Below are positions 1 to 8,600 of a stretch of DNA of 64,000 bases, in pieces. Origin of the DNA: Streptomyces geranii (GTDB lineage: Bacteria > Actinomycetota > Actinomycetes > Streptomycetales > Streptomycetaceae); assembly GCF_002954775.1 (NCBI RefSeq), contig NZ_PJME01000016.1:1-64000 (forward strand), given 5' to 3'. The notes beneath the pieces were generated by a model. That model saw nothing but the letters and a program-made list of their open reading frames with translations. It was not told the DNA's origin and did no database searches. Made by a program: the position numbers and the translations under genes. How positions within the stretch are numbered: position 1 is the stretch's first letter; each line of letters starts with the position of its first letter.

Positions 1-80
1 GACGGGCTGAAAAACCAAGCGCCGGCCGGGCTGGTAAGCCAAGCGCCGGCCGGCACCATGCAGCGCGGGCCGGCACCCCT
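1..80. repeat. short GC-rich direct repeat
   Basis: A 15-bp unit, CCAAGCGCCGGCCGG, occurs twice at about 15-29 and 39-53, followed by more GCCGGC-rich sequence. No coding potential is evident. It lies just outside the longer repeat that follows hrdA and may be part of the same composite intergenic element. Confidence 0.5.
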
Positions 81-187
81 CAGCCCGTCCGGCGTTTGAG
101 GACGAGCGCGTTCAGCGCGACAACGGGGGTTCGGGGGCGGAGCCCCCGAAGGATGGGACGGGTAGGGGCGGCGGGGGCGAGGAAAAG
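81..187 (-). repeat. ~95-bp dispersed 3'-UTR repeat, copy A
   Basis: Nearly identical (about two or three differences over roughly 95 nt) to the copy at 11826-11922, which is in the opposite orientation. It includes a hairpin with arms TTCGGGGGC/GCCCCCGAA. Read in the direction of hrdA transcription it starts a few bases after the stop codon with a T-rich run, so it probably acts as, or contains, the terminator. The copy downstream of the SanA-like gene has the same relation to its gene. Confidence 0.75.
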
Positions 188-193
188 TCGGGG

Positions 194-1609
194 TCAGTCC
201 AAGTAGCCCCGGAGTTGGTCCGCGAACGCGTGGTCCCTCAGTTTGTTCAGGGTTTTCGATTCGATCTGGCGGATCCGTTCTCGCGTCACACCGAAGATCC
301 GCCCGATCTCCTCCAGCGTGCGCGGACGCCCGTCCGCCAGCCCGTAACGGAGTTGGACCACCTTTCGCTCCCGCTCCCCCAGCGTCGACAGCACCGCCTC
401 CAGGTGCTCCCGCAGCAGCAGGAACGCCGCCGATTCCACCGGGGACGCCGCGTCGCCGTCCTCGATGAGGTCGCCCAGCGCCACGTCGTCCTCCTCGCCC
501 ACCGGCGCGTGCAGCGACACCGGCTCCTGAGCCAGCCGCAGCACCTCGCTCACCCGCTCCGGCAGCAGGTCCAGGTGGGCTGCCACCTCCTCGGGTGTCG
601 GCTCGTAGCCGCGCTCCTGGAGCATCCGGCGCTGGACCCGGACCACCCTGTTGATCAACTCGACCACATGCACGGGCACTCGGATCGTACGGGCCTGGTC
701 CGCCAGGGCGCGGGACATGGCCTGGCGGATCCACCAGGTCGCGTACGTCGAGAACTTGTAGCCGCGCGCGTAGTCGAACTTCTCGACCGCGCGGATCAGG
801 CCCAGGTTCCCCTCCTGGACGAGGTCGAGCATCGTCAGGCCGCGGCCCACGTACCGTTTCGCCACCGAGACGACCAGGCGCAGGTTCGCCTCGATCAGAC
901 GGCGCTTGGCCATCCGGCCCATGACGACCAGTTTGTCCAGGTCGAGCGCCAACTGGCTGTCCAGGTCGAAGGCGAGCCGCAGTTTCTCCTCGGCGAACAG
1001 GCCGGCCTCGACCCGGCGGGCGAGTTCGACCTCCTCGGCGGCGGTGAGCAGCGGGATACGGCCGATCTCCCGCAGGTACTGGCGGAACAGGTCGGAGGAG
1101 GGCCCGCTGGTGTCGGCGCGGGCGGGAGCGCGGCGCGGCGTGATCGGCTCCACCGGCTCGATCGTCTCGATCACATCGACCGTCTCGACCGGCTCGATCA
1201 CGTCGATCGGTTCCACCGGCTCGATCTGTTCCTCGGTCTCCACCTCGTCCCCTGTGGGGCCGTCCAGGTCCGGGGCGCCCTCGGGCTCCGCCGTCTCCGG
1301 ATGGTGTGCGGCGCGGCTCTGCGGAGGCACCGCCGCGATGACCTCGGTCTCGGCGTCGGGCTCCGTCGTTGCGGTACTGCTGTCGGTCTGGGTGAGGGTC
1401 TGGGTCTGCACGGGGGCGACCTCCAGGATGATCGCTGCTGAGGCGTACGGCAGCGGTACTCGGGGGGCGGAGGGGGCGGCCTCGCCGCTGTCCGTCCCGT
1501 ACGCGTTGAGCGGAACCGCGGGGGTGTCGGACCCGTTGTGGACGGGTCGGCCGCGCTCCGAGGACTCAGGCACCGGAACCCAGTGTGGAGTACGACACAC
1601 AGCCGCCAC
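194..1609 (-). CDS. hrdA: principal-like RNA polymerase sigma factor HrdA
   Basis: Sigma-70 family factor of about 471 residues that would direct core polymerase to HrdB-like promoters. It carries the complete group 1/2 core: region 1.2 (LFRQYLREIGRIPLL), region 2 with the polymerase-binding and -10 recognition helices (LDLVQEGNLGLIRAVEKFDY, KFSTYATWWIRQA), region 3, and a region 4 helix-turn-helix (TLEEIGRIFGVTRERIRQIE). The first ~165 residues are acidic and of low complexity, with Glu-Pro-Val/Ile repeats near residues 128-157. In S. coelicolor hrdA lies next to dnaG, as here, and is dispensable, unlike hrdB. The GTG start is uncertain: no ribosome site is visible, and several in-frame GTGs lie downstream. 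Transcription is divergent from the following pair. Confidence 0.88.
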   Translation of the reverse strand: MAAVCRTPHWVPVPESSERGRPVHNGSDTPAVPLNAYGTDSGEAAPSAPRVPLPYASAAIILEVAPVQTQTLTQTDSSTATTEPDAETEVIAAVPPQSRAAHHPETAEPEGAPDLDGPTGDEVETEEQIEPVEPIDVIEPVETVDVIETIEPVEPITPRRAPARADTSGPSSDLFRQYLREIGRIPLLTAAEEVELARRVEAGLFAEEKLRLAFDLDSQLALDLDKLVVMGRMAKRRLIEANLRLVVSVAKRYVGRGLTMLDLVQEGNLGLIRAVEKFDYARGYKFSTYATWWIRQAMSRALADQARTIRVPVHVVELINRVVRVQRRMLQERGYEPTPEEVAAHLDLLPERVSEVLRLAQEPVSLHAPVGEEDDVALGDLIEDGDAASPVESAAFLLLREHLEAVLSTLGERERKVVQLRYGLADGRPRTLEEIGRIFGVTRERIRQIESKTLNKLRDHAFADQLRGYLD

Positions 1610-1738
1610 GAGGGGCGTGCGACCACTTTTTGGGTCCGGTCCGTGACCGCGTGGTTACCGTCGCGTCAAACCCGAGTGCTTGTTCGGGGTCCGACCTGGC
1701 ACGATCGCTGCGTGTCCGGTTCTCTTCGCTCAACTCAC

Positions 1739-2425
1739 GTGTACGAAACGCACATCACCGTCCGCTGCCCGGGCTCCGCCGAGGCGGAACGGCTGGACCG
1801 CTGGGCGGCCACCGCGGGGCTCAAGCTGACGCACATCGTCCTCGCCCGCGGCCGGACGCCGGTCCAGCCGATGCTCACCCTCACGGGTTCCCCGTCGTAC
1901 GCCGACGAATCGGCCCGGGCCCGGGAAGTCGCGGCGCTGCTGCGGGCGGACGGGTTCGAACCGGTGCGCGTCAAGATCGAGTCGTCGCCGTGGGCTCCCG
2001 AGGTGCCGCGCCAACCCTGCCCGGACGAGCGGTACTTCGAGCATCACGTGAAGCTGCGGCTGCCCTCGGACGCCGATCTCGACGCCCTCGCCGCCCGGGT
2101 CGTCCCGTACGGCGCCCATCTGTCGTGGAACGCCCGTCGGGTGGTCGGCGGCGGCCGGTGGACCGAGCGGTTCGTGACGCAGCGGTGCCGGGGAGTGGAT
2201 GCCGTCGGCGCGGGGCGGGCGCTGGAGCGGCTGCTGGGAGAGCTGCGTGCACTGGACGTGGTGGAAGTGGTGGGCGTGGAGCGGGAGTTCGTGCTGTACG
2301 ACAGTGATCTGTCCGTCGACGACGGGTGGATCGAGGAAAGTGCCGAGGTACGTGCCGGGAAAACCGGCGAGGAGAGCGGGGGCGCGGTCGTGACCGTGCC
2401 CGAGGTACGGGAGGTGTGGGCGTGA
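1739..2425 (+). CDS. conserved hypothetical protein, partner of the AbiEii-like gene
   Basis: About 228 residues from GTG 1739; an in-frame GTG at 1712 is an alternative. It begins YETHITVRC and seems built of two related halves, each opening with a His-containing beta strand (THITVRC near residue 4, HHVKLRLP near 103). This suggests an internal duplication of an alpha/beta fold. No catalytic motif, helix-turn-helix or membrane segment is recognised. Its TGA overlaps the GTG of the nucleotidyltransferase gene (GTGA), so the two are translationally coupled and probably form a functional pair. It does not resemble the winged-helix AbiEi antitoxin. Function unknown. Confidence 0.75.
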   Translation: MYETHITVRCPGSAEAERLDRWAATAGLKLTHIVLARGRTPVQPMLTLTGSPSYADESARAREVAALLRADGFEPVRVKIESSPWAPEVPRQPCPDERYFEHHVKLRLPSDADLDALAARVVPYGAHLSWNARRVVGGGRWTERFVTQRCRGVDAVGAGRALERLLGELRALDVVEVVGVEREFVLYDSDLSVDDGWIEESAEVRAGKTGEESGGAVVTVPEVREVWA

Positions 2426-3411
2426 GGAACAAGTGGACCTGGCGCAGGCGAGTGGCGGCCGGCCTCGACGCGCCCAAGGACGCCCTGGACGACCGGACCC
2501 GGGAGGCTCAGGGGCTGCCCCTGACCCTGCGTACCGTGCCCGGCGAGGACGTCGTACAGCGGCTGATCTTCGAACCGGCGCTGAAGCAGCACGACAACGC
2601 CTTCCGGGCCGCCGACCCGGGCTTCGCGGACCCGGCCCGGGGTGAGGCCTGGCGGGCCGCGCGGCGCCGGGCGCTCGACCTGGTGCTCGACGCGATCGCC
2701 GGGTCCGAGTGGGCCGAGTCGCTGGTGCTGCGCGGGAGCGTGCTGATGGCGATGTGGTTCGGCGACGCCGCCCGTGAGCCCGGTGACCTGGACTTCGTCG
2801 TCGTACCGCCCGGTCTCTCGATCACCGACCCCGCTGCCGGGCGGATGCTCGCCGGGATCGCCGCAGCCGCCGAGGCCCGGGGCGACGGCGAGGTGGGGTT
2901 CTCCGCGCGTGACGCGGTGGTCGAGGACATCTGGACCTACGACCGGGTGCCGGGCCGCCGTATGGTGCTGCCCTGGTCCGCGCCGGGGCTGCCGGGCGGG
3001 CATGTGCAGCTGGACTTCGTCTTCAACGAGCGGCTCGCCGAGCCGCCGGTGCCGGTGGAGCTGCCGGGCGGCGCGGTGGTCTGGGCGGCGACGCCCGCGC
3101 TGTCGCTGGCCTGGAAGCTGATGTGGCTGATCAACGACGGCTACGCGCAGGGCAAGGACCTGTACGACGCCGCGCTGCTGGCCGAGCGGTATCCGCTCCC
3201 CCAAGAGCTGCTGCACGAGGTGTTCCGGCTCTCGGGCGAGTGGCCCCAGCACGGCCGTGAGCGCGTCCTGTTGGCGGATGTCGTGGAGGCGGTGGGGTAC
3301 GTCGAGTGGGATCACTTCGTCATGGAGTACCCGCAACTCGCGGACCGGGAGCGGGAGTTCGCGGACCGGTTGGTACGGGCGGTGACGCCGACCTTCGACG
3401 GGCGGGAGTGA
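2422..3411 (+). CDS. AbiEii/AbiGii-like nucleotidyltransferase
   Basis: Protein of about 329 residues with a DNA-polymerase-beta-type nucleotidyltransferase signature. The GS motif (LRGSVLMAM, about residue 95) is followed by DLDF and, further on, by a third carboxylate in VQLDFVF. That arrangement is typical of the AbiEii/AbiGii/MenT superfamily, whose toxin members transfer nucleotides to RNA acceptors. The GTG start at 2422 overlaps the upstream stop codon. The arrangement (small upstream partner, 4-nt overlap, nucleotidyltransferase second) mirrors type IV AbiE modules, but the position between hrdA and dnaG is core chromosome, so a housekeeping role is equally possible. It converges with dnaG. 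Confidence 0.75.
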   Translation: MRNKWTWRRRVAAGLDAPKDALDDRTREAQGLPLTLRTVPGEDVVQRLIFEPALKQHDNAFRAADPGFADPARGEAWRAARRRALDLVLDAIAGSEWAESLVLRGSVLMAMWFGDAAREPGDLDFVVVPPGLSITDPAAGRMLAGIAAAAEARGDGEVGFSARDAVVEDIWTYDRVPGRRMVLPWSAPGLPGGHVQLDFVFNERLAEPPVPVELPGGAVVWAATPALSLAWKLMWLINDGYAQGKDLYDAALLAERYPLPQELLHEVFRLSGEWPQHGRERVLLADVVEAVGYVEWDHFVMEYPQLADREREFADRLVRAVTPTFDGRE

Positions 3412-3431
3412 CGGCAGGCGGCGGTGGCGGT

Positions 3432-3467
3432 GGAAGTGGCAGTGGCAGTGGCAGTGGCAGTGGCAGT
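3432..3467. repeat. hexanucleotide microsatellite (GGCAGT)5
   Basis: One degenerate GGAAGT followed by five perfect GGCAGT units at 3438-3467. The last unit abuts and overlaps the TGA of dnaG (3467-3469 on the minus strand). Slippage that kept frame would not alter primase, but the tract sits in the short convergent gap where both transcripts end. Confidence 0.85.
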
Positions 3468-5377
3468 CAGAGTGCCGCCGCTCCCTGATTCTGGAGCGCC
3501 AGGTCGTACTGCTGGAGTACCCACAACTCGTTCTGCACGGCGGCCAGTTCGGCCGGGTCGCCCTGGGTGGTCAGGCGGGCGTGGGTGCCCTGGACCTCGT
3601 GGATACGGCGTCCCACCGCTCTGCGGCGGACGGTGACCAGCACATCGCCCGCGTACACGTCGTCGACCGTTCTGCGCATGATCGGCTCGACCGCCAGCTC
3701 CGTCACCATCGAGCGGACGGTGTTGTCCGGGGCCACCTCGCGGACCTGGACCAGATACTCCTGGGGGTCCTGGGCGCCGTACTCCGCGCCGCCCGCTTCC
3801 ATGATCACCTGGCGGACGGCGGCGTAGGGGGCGGCCGTGAACTCGTCGATACCGTAGGCGTCGAAGGCCGGGGAGACCAACTCGGGGCGCTGGAGGGCGA
3901 GTTTGAGGAGTTCGCGTTCGGTGGCGTAGACCGGGTTGCGGAGGTTCAGGGCGGGGCCCGAGGGGCCGGCCGGGCGGGTGGTCTGCTCGTACGGCTGTCC
4001 CTGGTGCTGTCCGCCGGACGGGGCCGGGCCCTTGCCGCCCCGGTCCTTCGCCCAACGGGCCAGCTGGCCCACCCGCTTGACCACGAACTGGGTGTCCAGG
4101 ATGCCGAGCATGCCCGCGAGCTGGACCGCGACCTCGTGCTGGGCGCCGCTGTTCTTGATGCGGGCGACGATCGGGGCCGCCTCGTCCAACGCGGCGGCGC
4201 GGCCCGCGGGGGTTTCGAGGTCGTAGCGGGTGGCGATCTGGCGCAGGGCGAACTCGAAGAGCGGGGTGCGGGGTTCGGCGAGGTCGGCGACGGCCTGGTC
4301 GCCCTTCGCGAGGCGCAGTTCGCAGGGGTCCATGCCGTCGGGCGCGATGGCGATGTACGTCTCGGCGGCGAACTTCTGGTCGTCCTCGAAGGCGCGCAGG
4401 GCCGCCTTCTGGCCGGCCGCGTCGCCGTCGAAGGTGAAGATGACGCGGGCCGAGCCGTTGTCCATCAGCAGCCTGCGGAGGATCTTGATGTGCTCGGTGC
4501 CGAAGGCCGTGCCGCAGGTCGCGATGGCCGTCGTGACGCCCGCCAGATGGCAGGCCATGACGTCCGTGTAGCCCTCGACGACGACCGCGCGGCTGACCTT
4601 CGCGATGTCCTTCTTGGCGAGGTCGATGCCGTACAGGACCTGGGACTTGCGGTAGATCGGGGTGTCGGGGGTGTTGAGGTACTTGGGGCCGTTGTCCGCC
4701 TCGTAGAGCTTTCGCGCCCCGAAGCCGACGACCTCGCCGCCGATGTCGCGGATCGGCCACATCAGACGGCCCCGGAAGCGGTCGATGGGGCCCCGGCGGC
4801 CCTCCTGGGCGAGGCCGGACAGGAGGAGTTCCTTGTCCGTGAAGCCCTTGCCGCGGAGGTAGCGGGTGAGGTGGTCCCAGCCCTGGGGGCTGTAGCCGAC
4901 GGAGAAGTGTTCGGCGGCCGACTGGTCGAAGCCGCGCTCCGCGAGGAACTTGCGGCCCGTGTCCGCCTCGGAGGTCGTGGCCAGCTGCTCCACGTACCAC
5001 TGGGCGGCGATCTTGTGGGCCTCCACCAGGCGGATGCGCTCGCCGCGCTGGCCCGCCGGGTTGTAGCCGCCCTCCTCGTACCGCAGGGTGATGCCGGCCT
5101 GGGCGGCCAGCCGCTCGACCGACTCGGAGAAGGAGAGGTGGTCGACCTTCATCACGAACGTGATGGTGTCGCCGCCCTCCTGGCAGCCGAAGCAGTGGAA
5201 GAGTCCCTTGCTCGGGCTGACCTGGAAGGACGGTGACTTCTCGTCGTGGAAGGGGCACAGGCCCTTGAGGTTGCCGCCGCCCGCGTTGCGCAGCTGGAGG
5301 TACTCGGACACCACGGCGTCGATCGGGACCGCGTCCCGAACCGCCTTCACGTCCTCGTCGTTGATCCTTCCGGCCAC
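3467..5377 (-). CDS. dnaG: DNA primase DnaG
   Basis: Replicative primase, 636 residues, the usual bacterial length. The N-terminal CHC2 zinc finger is visible (CPFHDEKSPSF then HCFGCQEGGD, about residues 41-70), followed by the catalytic core and the TOPRIM motifs VVVEGYTDVMA and FTFDGDAAGQKA (acidic metal-binding residues, about residues 265-320). The C-terminal part should bind the replicative helicase. A Pro/Gly-rich linker near residues 455-480 separates the core from this domain. GTG start at 5377. It lies 47 bp downstream of the flavoprotein gene in the same direction, so the two may be co-transcribed. Confidence 0.96.
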   Translation of the reverse strand: MAGRINDEDVKAVRDAVPIDAVVSEYLQLRNAGGGNLKGLCPFHDEKSPSFQVSPSKGLFHCFGCQEGGDTITFVMKVDHLSFSESVERLAAQAGITLRYEEGGYNPAGQRGERIRLVEAHKIAAQWYVEQLATTSEADTGRKFLAERGFDQSAAEHFSVGYSPQGWDHLTRYLRGKGFTDKELLLSGLAQEGRRGPIDRFRGRLMWPIRDIGGEVVGFGARKLYEADNGPKYLNTPDTPIYRKSQVLYGIDLAKKDIAKVSRAVVVEGYTDVMACHLAGVTTAIATCGTAFGTEHIKILRRLLMDNGSARVIFTFDGDAAGQKAALRAFEDDQKFAAETYIAIAPDGMDPCELRLAKGDQAVADLAEPRTPLFEFALRQIATRYDLETPAGRAAALDEAAPIVARIKNSGAQHEVAVQLAGMLGILDTQFVVKRVGQLARWAKDRGGKGPAPSGGQHQGQPYEQTTRPAGPSGPALNLRNPVYATERELLKLALQRPELVSPAFDAYGIDEFTAAPYAAVRQVIMEAGGAEYGAQDPQEYLVQVREVAPDNTVRSMVTELAVEPIMRRTVDDVYAGDVLVTVRRRAVGRRIHEVQGTHARLTTQGDPAELAAVQNELWVLQQYDLALQNQGAAAL

Positions 5378-5424
5378 GCGGTGATTCTACGGGGGCCCAC
5401 CGACAGTCCCGTGCCTCGGCGTCG

Positions 5425-6690
5425 CTACGGGACGAGGCTGTCCAGCGGTACGTGCGGGTCCGCCAGGGCCTCCGTGTCCACCTGGGCCCGGGAACGGATC
5501 AGCTGCTGGACGGTCTCTGTGACGTCCCACACGTTGACGTTCATCCCGGCCAGCACCCTGCCCTCCTTCACCCAGAAGGCGATGAACTCGCGCTTGCCCG
5601 CGTCTCCGCGGATCACCACCTGGTCGTAGGAGCCGGGCGGTGCCCACCCCGAGTACTCCATGCCCATGTCGTACTGGTCGGAGAAGAAATACGGCACGCG
5701 GTCGTACGTCGACTCGCGGCCCAGCATCGCGCGGGCCGCCGCCGGGCCGCCGTTGAGGGCGTTGGCCCAGTGCTCGACGCGGAGCCTGGTGTCGAAGAGG
5801 GCGTGGTGGAAGGCGGCCACGTCACCGGCCGCGAAGATGTCGGGGTCGGAGGTGCGCAGGTTCTCGTCGACCGCGATGCCGCCGCCGTGGGCGCGCTCGG
5901 CGAGGGTCAGGCCCGCCGCCTCCGCGAGGCCCGTGCGCGGGGCGGCGCCGATGGCCGCGAGGACGTCGTGGGCGGGGTGCTCCTCGCCGTCGTCCGTACG
6001 GGCCGCGAGGACCATGCCGTCCTGGCCGACGATCTCCGTGAGGCGGGCGCCGAAGTGGAAGCGGACGCCGTGCTCGCGGTGCAGCTCGGCGAAGAGGTTG
6101 CCCAGCTCGGGGCCGAGGACCGAGTGCAGCGGGGTCGGCTCCGGCTCGACGACGGTCACCTCGGCGCCGTACTCCCGGGCCGCCGCCGCGACCTCCAGGC
6201 CGATCCAGCCCGCCCCGGCGATCACGATGTGGCCGTTGTCGCGGCCCAGCGCGGCCAGGACGCCCTTGAGGCGCTCGGCGTGCGCGAGGCGGCGCAGGTG
6301 ATGGACACCGGCGAGGCCCGTCCCGGGGATGTCCAGGCGGCGCGGTTCGGAGCCGGTGGCGATGAGCAGCTTGTCGTAGTGGACGAGGGTGCCGTCGTCG
6401 CCGAAGCGGACGGTCTTCGCCGTACGGTCGACGGCGTCGACGGTCTGGCCGAGGTGGAGTTCGATGTCGTTGCGCGCGTACCAGGCGGGTTCGTGGACGA
6501 AGACGCTGTCGCGCTCCTCCTTGCCGAGGAGGTAGCCCTTGGAGAGCGGGGGCCGCTCGTACGGGTGGTCGCGTTCGTCGCAGATCAGTATCACGCGGCC
6601 CGTGAAGCCCTCCGTCCGGAGCGTCTCGGCCGCTTTCGCGCCGGCCAGTCCGCCTCCGATGATGACGAATGTCTGATCCGCGTCGACCAC
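5425..6690 (-). CDS. FAD-dependent ferredoxin/putidaredoxin reductase-like protein
   Basis: Flavoprotein of 421 residues with the two-dinucleotide-fold layout of ferredoxin (BenD/putidaredoxin-type) reductases. The FAD motif VIIGGGLAGAKAAE is at the N-terminus, ERPPLSKGYL follows, the NAD(P) motif GAGWIGLEVAAAA lies near residue 155, and the FAD-closing IFAAGDVA lies near residue 290. The C-terminal ~90 residues match the small reductase C domain. It would pass electrons from NAD(P)H to a ferredoxin, for example for a P450, but no ferredoxin is adjacent. The GTG start at 6690 has a strong AGGAGG six bases upstream. Confidence 0.85.
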   Translation of the reverse strand: MVDADQTFVIIGGGLAGAKAAETLRTEGFTGRVILICDERDHPYERPPLSKGYLLGKEERDSVFVHEPAWYARNDIELHLGQTVDAVDRTAKTVRFGDDGTLVHYDKLLIATGSEPRRLDIPGTGLAGVHHLRRLAHAERLKGVLAALGRDNGHIVIAGAGWIGLEVAAAAREYGAEVTVVEPEPTPLHSVLGPELGNLFAELHREHGVRFHFGARLTEIVGQDGMVLAARTDDGEEHPAHDVLAAIGAAPRTGLAEAAGLTLAERAHGGGIAVDENLRTSDPDIFAAGDVAAFHHALFDTRLRVEHWANALNGGPAAARAMLGRESTYDRVPYFFSDQYDMGMEYSGWAPPGSYDQVVIRGDAGKREFIAFWVKEGRVLAGMNVNVWDVTETVQQLIRSRAQVDTEALADPHVPLDSLVP

Positions 6691-6951
6691 TTGATGCCTC
6701 CTCGTAACGGTGCCGCCACATGCGAGCCTCCCGCACGGAGCGTGATGGGGGAAGAGGGAGTGGGCCGATCAGGCCCACGGAGGGTCACATCCGGGCAGCA
6801 TCCTGACGCCCGGGGACAGGCTCGGTGGACGCACGGCATGCGGCCAATCCGGCGAAACCGAACACGAGTTGCAGATGCCCTCTTCTCGTGAACCGCGTAG
6901 CTCGCTACCGTCCCTCCCACCTCGTTCGCACATCCCTGGGGAAGGACCTCT

Positions 6952-8538
6952 GTGAACGTATTACCCAAAGCATCGTCCCACTCGCACAGAGCCGTCGCGG
7001 TCATCGCCGCCACCGCTCTCGCGACACCGCTGCTGCTCGCCTCGGCCGGGACGGCCGGCGCGCACGGCGGCAGCGGCGGCCACGGCAGCCCGGCGGCCGA
7101 CGCCAGGAAGCTCTCCAAGACCCTGGTCAAGGAGTCGTCCGCGAAGGACGCGTACAAGCACCTGAAGGCGCTGCAGGCCATCTCCGACGCCAACGGCGGC
7201 AACCGCGCGGCCGGTACGCCGGGCCACGACAAGTCCGCCCAGTACGTCTACCGGGTGCTGAAGAAGGCCGGTTACAAGGTCTCGTACGACACTTTCGACT
7301 TCGTCTACATCGAGACCCTCGCCGAGACCGCCTCCGTCGTCTCGCCGGCGCCGCGCGAACTCGGCATCACGGCGATGACGTACACGAAGTCGACGCCCGT
7401 GGGCGGCATCACGGCCGCGCTCGCCGCCGCCACCGTGGACGCCACTCCCGGCTGTGAGGCCGGGGACTACGCGGCCGGTGCCTTCACCGGGAAGATCGCG
7501 CTGATCAAGCGCGGCGGCTGCACCTTCGCGCAGAAGCAGCTCGTCGCCTCCGAGGCGGGGGCCCTCGGCGCGATCATCTACAACAACACCGCGGGCGTCC
7601 TGTCCGGCACCCTCGGCGACGCGGCGAGCGGCCGTATCCCGACCGCCGGTCTCAGCCAGGCCGAGGGCGAGGCGCTGGCCGCCGACGTCGCGGCGGGCGA
7701 GGTCACCATCGACTTCGAGGTCCGCCAGCTGCTGGAGAACCGCACGACGAACAACGTCGTCGCGGAGACCCGGGGCGGCGACGCGAACAACACGGTGTTC
7801 CTGGGCGCCCACCTCGACTCGGTCACCGAGGGCCCCGGCATCAACGACAACGGCTCCGGCTCGGCCGGCATCCTGGAGGTCGCCGAGGAACTCGCCGACA
7901 ACACCAGGTACGGCAAGCAGCCGCGCAACAAGGTGAAGTTCGCCTTCTGGTCGGCCGAGGAACTGGGCCTGGTCGGCTCGGAGTCGTACGTCGAGCGGCT
8001 CACCGAGGCGCAGCGCGCGCAGATCAAGCTCTATCTGAACTTCGACATGATCGCGTCGCCGAACTACGCCCAGTTCGTGTACGACGGCGACGACTCGGAC
8101 GCCACGGGCGCGGGTCCGGGACCGGAGGGGTCGGCGCAGCTGGAGCGGGACATCAACGCGTTCCTCGACTCCAAGGGCAGGCCGCACGAGGGCACGGACT
8201 TCTCCGGCCGCTCCGACTACGGGCCGTTCATCGCGGTCGGCATCCCCTCCGGCGGCACCTTCACCGGCGCCGAGGGCATCAAGACCGAGGCCCAGGCCGC
8301 GCTGTTCGGCGGCACCGCGGGCGTCGCGTACGACTCCTGCTACCACGCGGCGTGCGACGACCTGGACAACATCAGCCTCAAGGCCTTCGGCATCAACATC
8401 GGGGTCATCGCCAACGCGGTGGGCACCTACGCCCATGACCTCAGCTCGCTGAGCACGCCGGTCGTGTCGACGCCCACCACGGGCGGGGACGGGAGCGGTG
8501 GGGGGCTGCACCCCGGCCACGACGAGGTCGTGGAGTAA
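6952..8538 (+). CDS. secreted M28 aminopeptidase with PA domain (TTA codon)
   Basis: Extracellular zinc aminopeptidase of 528 residues. A signal peptide occupies about residues 1-38 (Ala-rich core ending near AGTAGA). A protease-associated insert (GKIALIKRGGCTFAQKQ) spans about residues 150-260, followed by the M28 catalytic domain. Zinc-ligand motifs are visible: GAHLDSV, NDNGSGS, WSAEELG, LNFDMIA and CYHAACDDL. The tail is Gly/His-rich. The start is GTG 6952 behind GGGGAAGGACCTCT. Codon 4 is TTA (6961-6963), which in Streptomyces needs the bldA tRNA, so expression is likely tied to development. A strong hairpin follows and it converges with dgt. Confidence 0.93.
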   Translation: MNVLPKASSHSHRAVAVIAATALATPLLLASAGTAGAHGGSGGHGSPAADARKLSKTLVKESSAKDAYKHLKALQAISDANGGNRAAGTPGHDKSAQYVYRVLKKAGYKVSYDTFDFVYIETLAETASVVSPAPRELGITAMTYTKSTPVGGITAALAAATVDATPGCEAGDYAAGAFTGKIALIKRGGCTFAQKQLVASEAGALGAIIYNNTAGVLSGTLGDAASGRIPTAGLSQAEGEALAADVAAGEVTIDFEVRQLLENRTTNNVVAETRGGDANNTVFLGAHLDSVTEGPGINDNGSGSAGILEVAEELADNTRYGKQPRNKVKFAFWSAEELGLVGSESYVERLTEAQRAQIKLYLNFDMIASPNYAQFVYDGDDSDATGAGPGPEGSAQLERDINAFLDSKGRPHEGTDFSGRSDYGPFIAVGIPSGGTFTGAEGIKTEAQAALFGGTAGVAYDSCYHAACDDLDNISLKAFGINIGVIANAVGTYAHDLSSLSTPVVSTPTTGGDGSGGGLHPGHDEVVE

Positions 8539-8561
8539 CACCTGTCGTGGAGTGGCGCATC

Positions 8562-8599
8562 GGGGCGCGCGTGGGAGTTCACACTCCCCCGCGTGCCCC
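8562..8599. terminator. bidirectional terminator hairpin
   Basis: Arms 8562-8578 and 8583-8599 pair at 15 of 17 positions around a 4-nt loop, between the convergent aminopeptidase and dgt genes. Its symmetry would serve both strands. Confidence 0.85.
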
Positions 8600-8600
8600 T

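Noticed and set aside
215..1441. Long plus-strand frame opposite hrdA
   Set aside because: Arg/His/Leu-rich composition and no family features. It is the antisense shadow of the sigma factor, as are similar long frames opposite dnaG, ppdK, nirB and the SulP gene.
2422..3411. Complete type IV AbiE abortive-infection system
   Set aside because: The upstream partner has no AbiEi winged-helix antitoxin features and the location is core chromosome, so defence is only one hypothesis.
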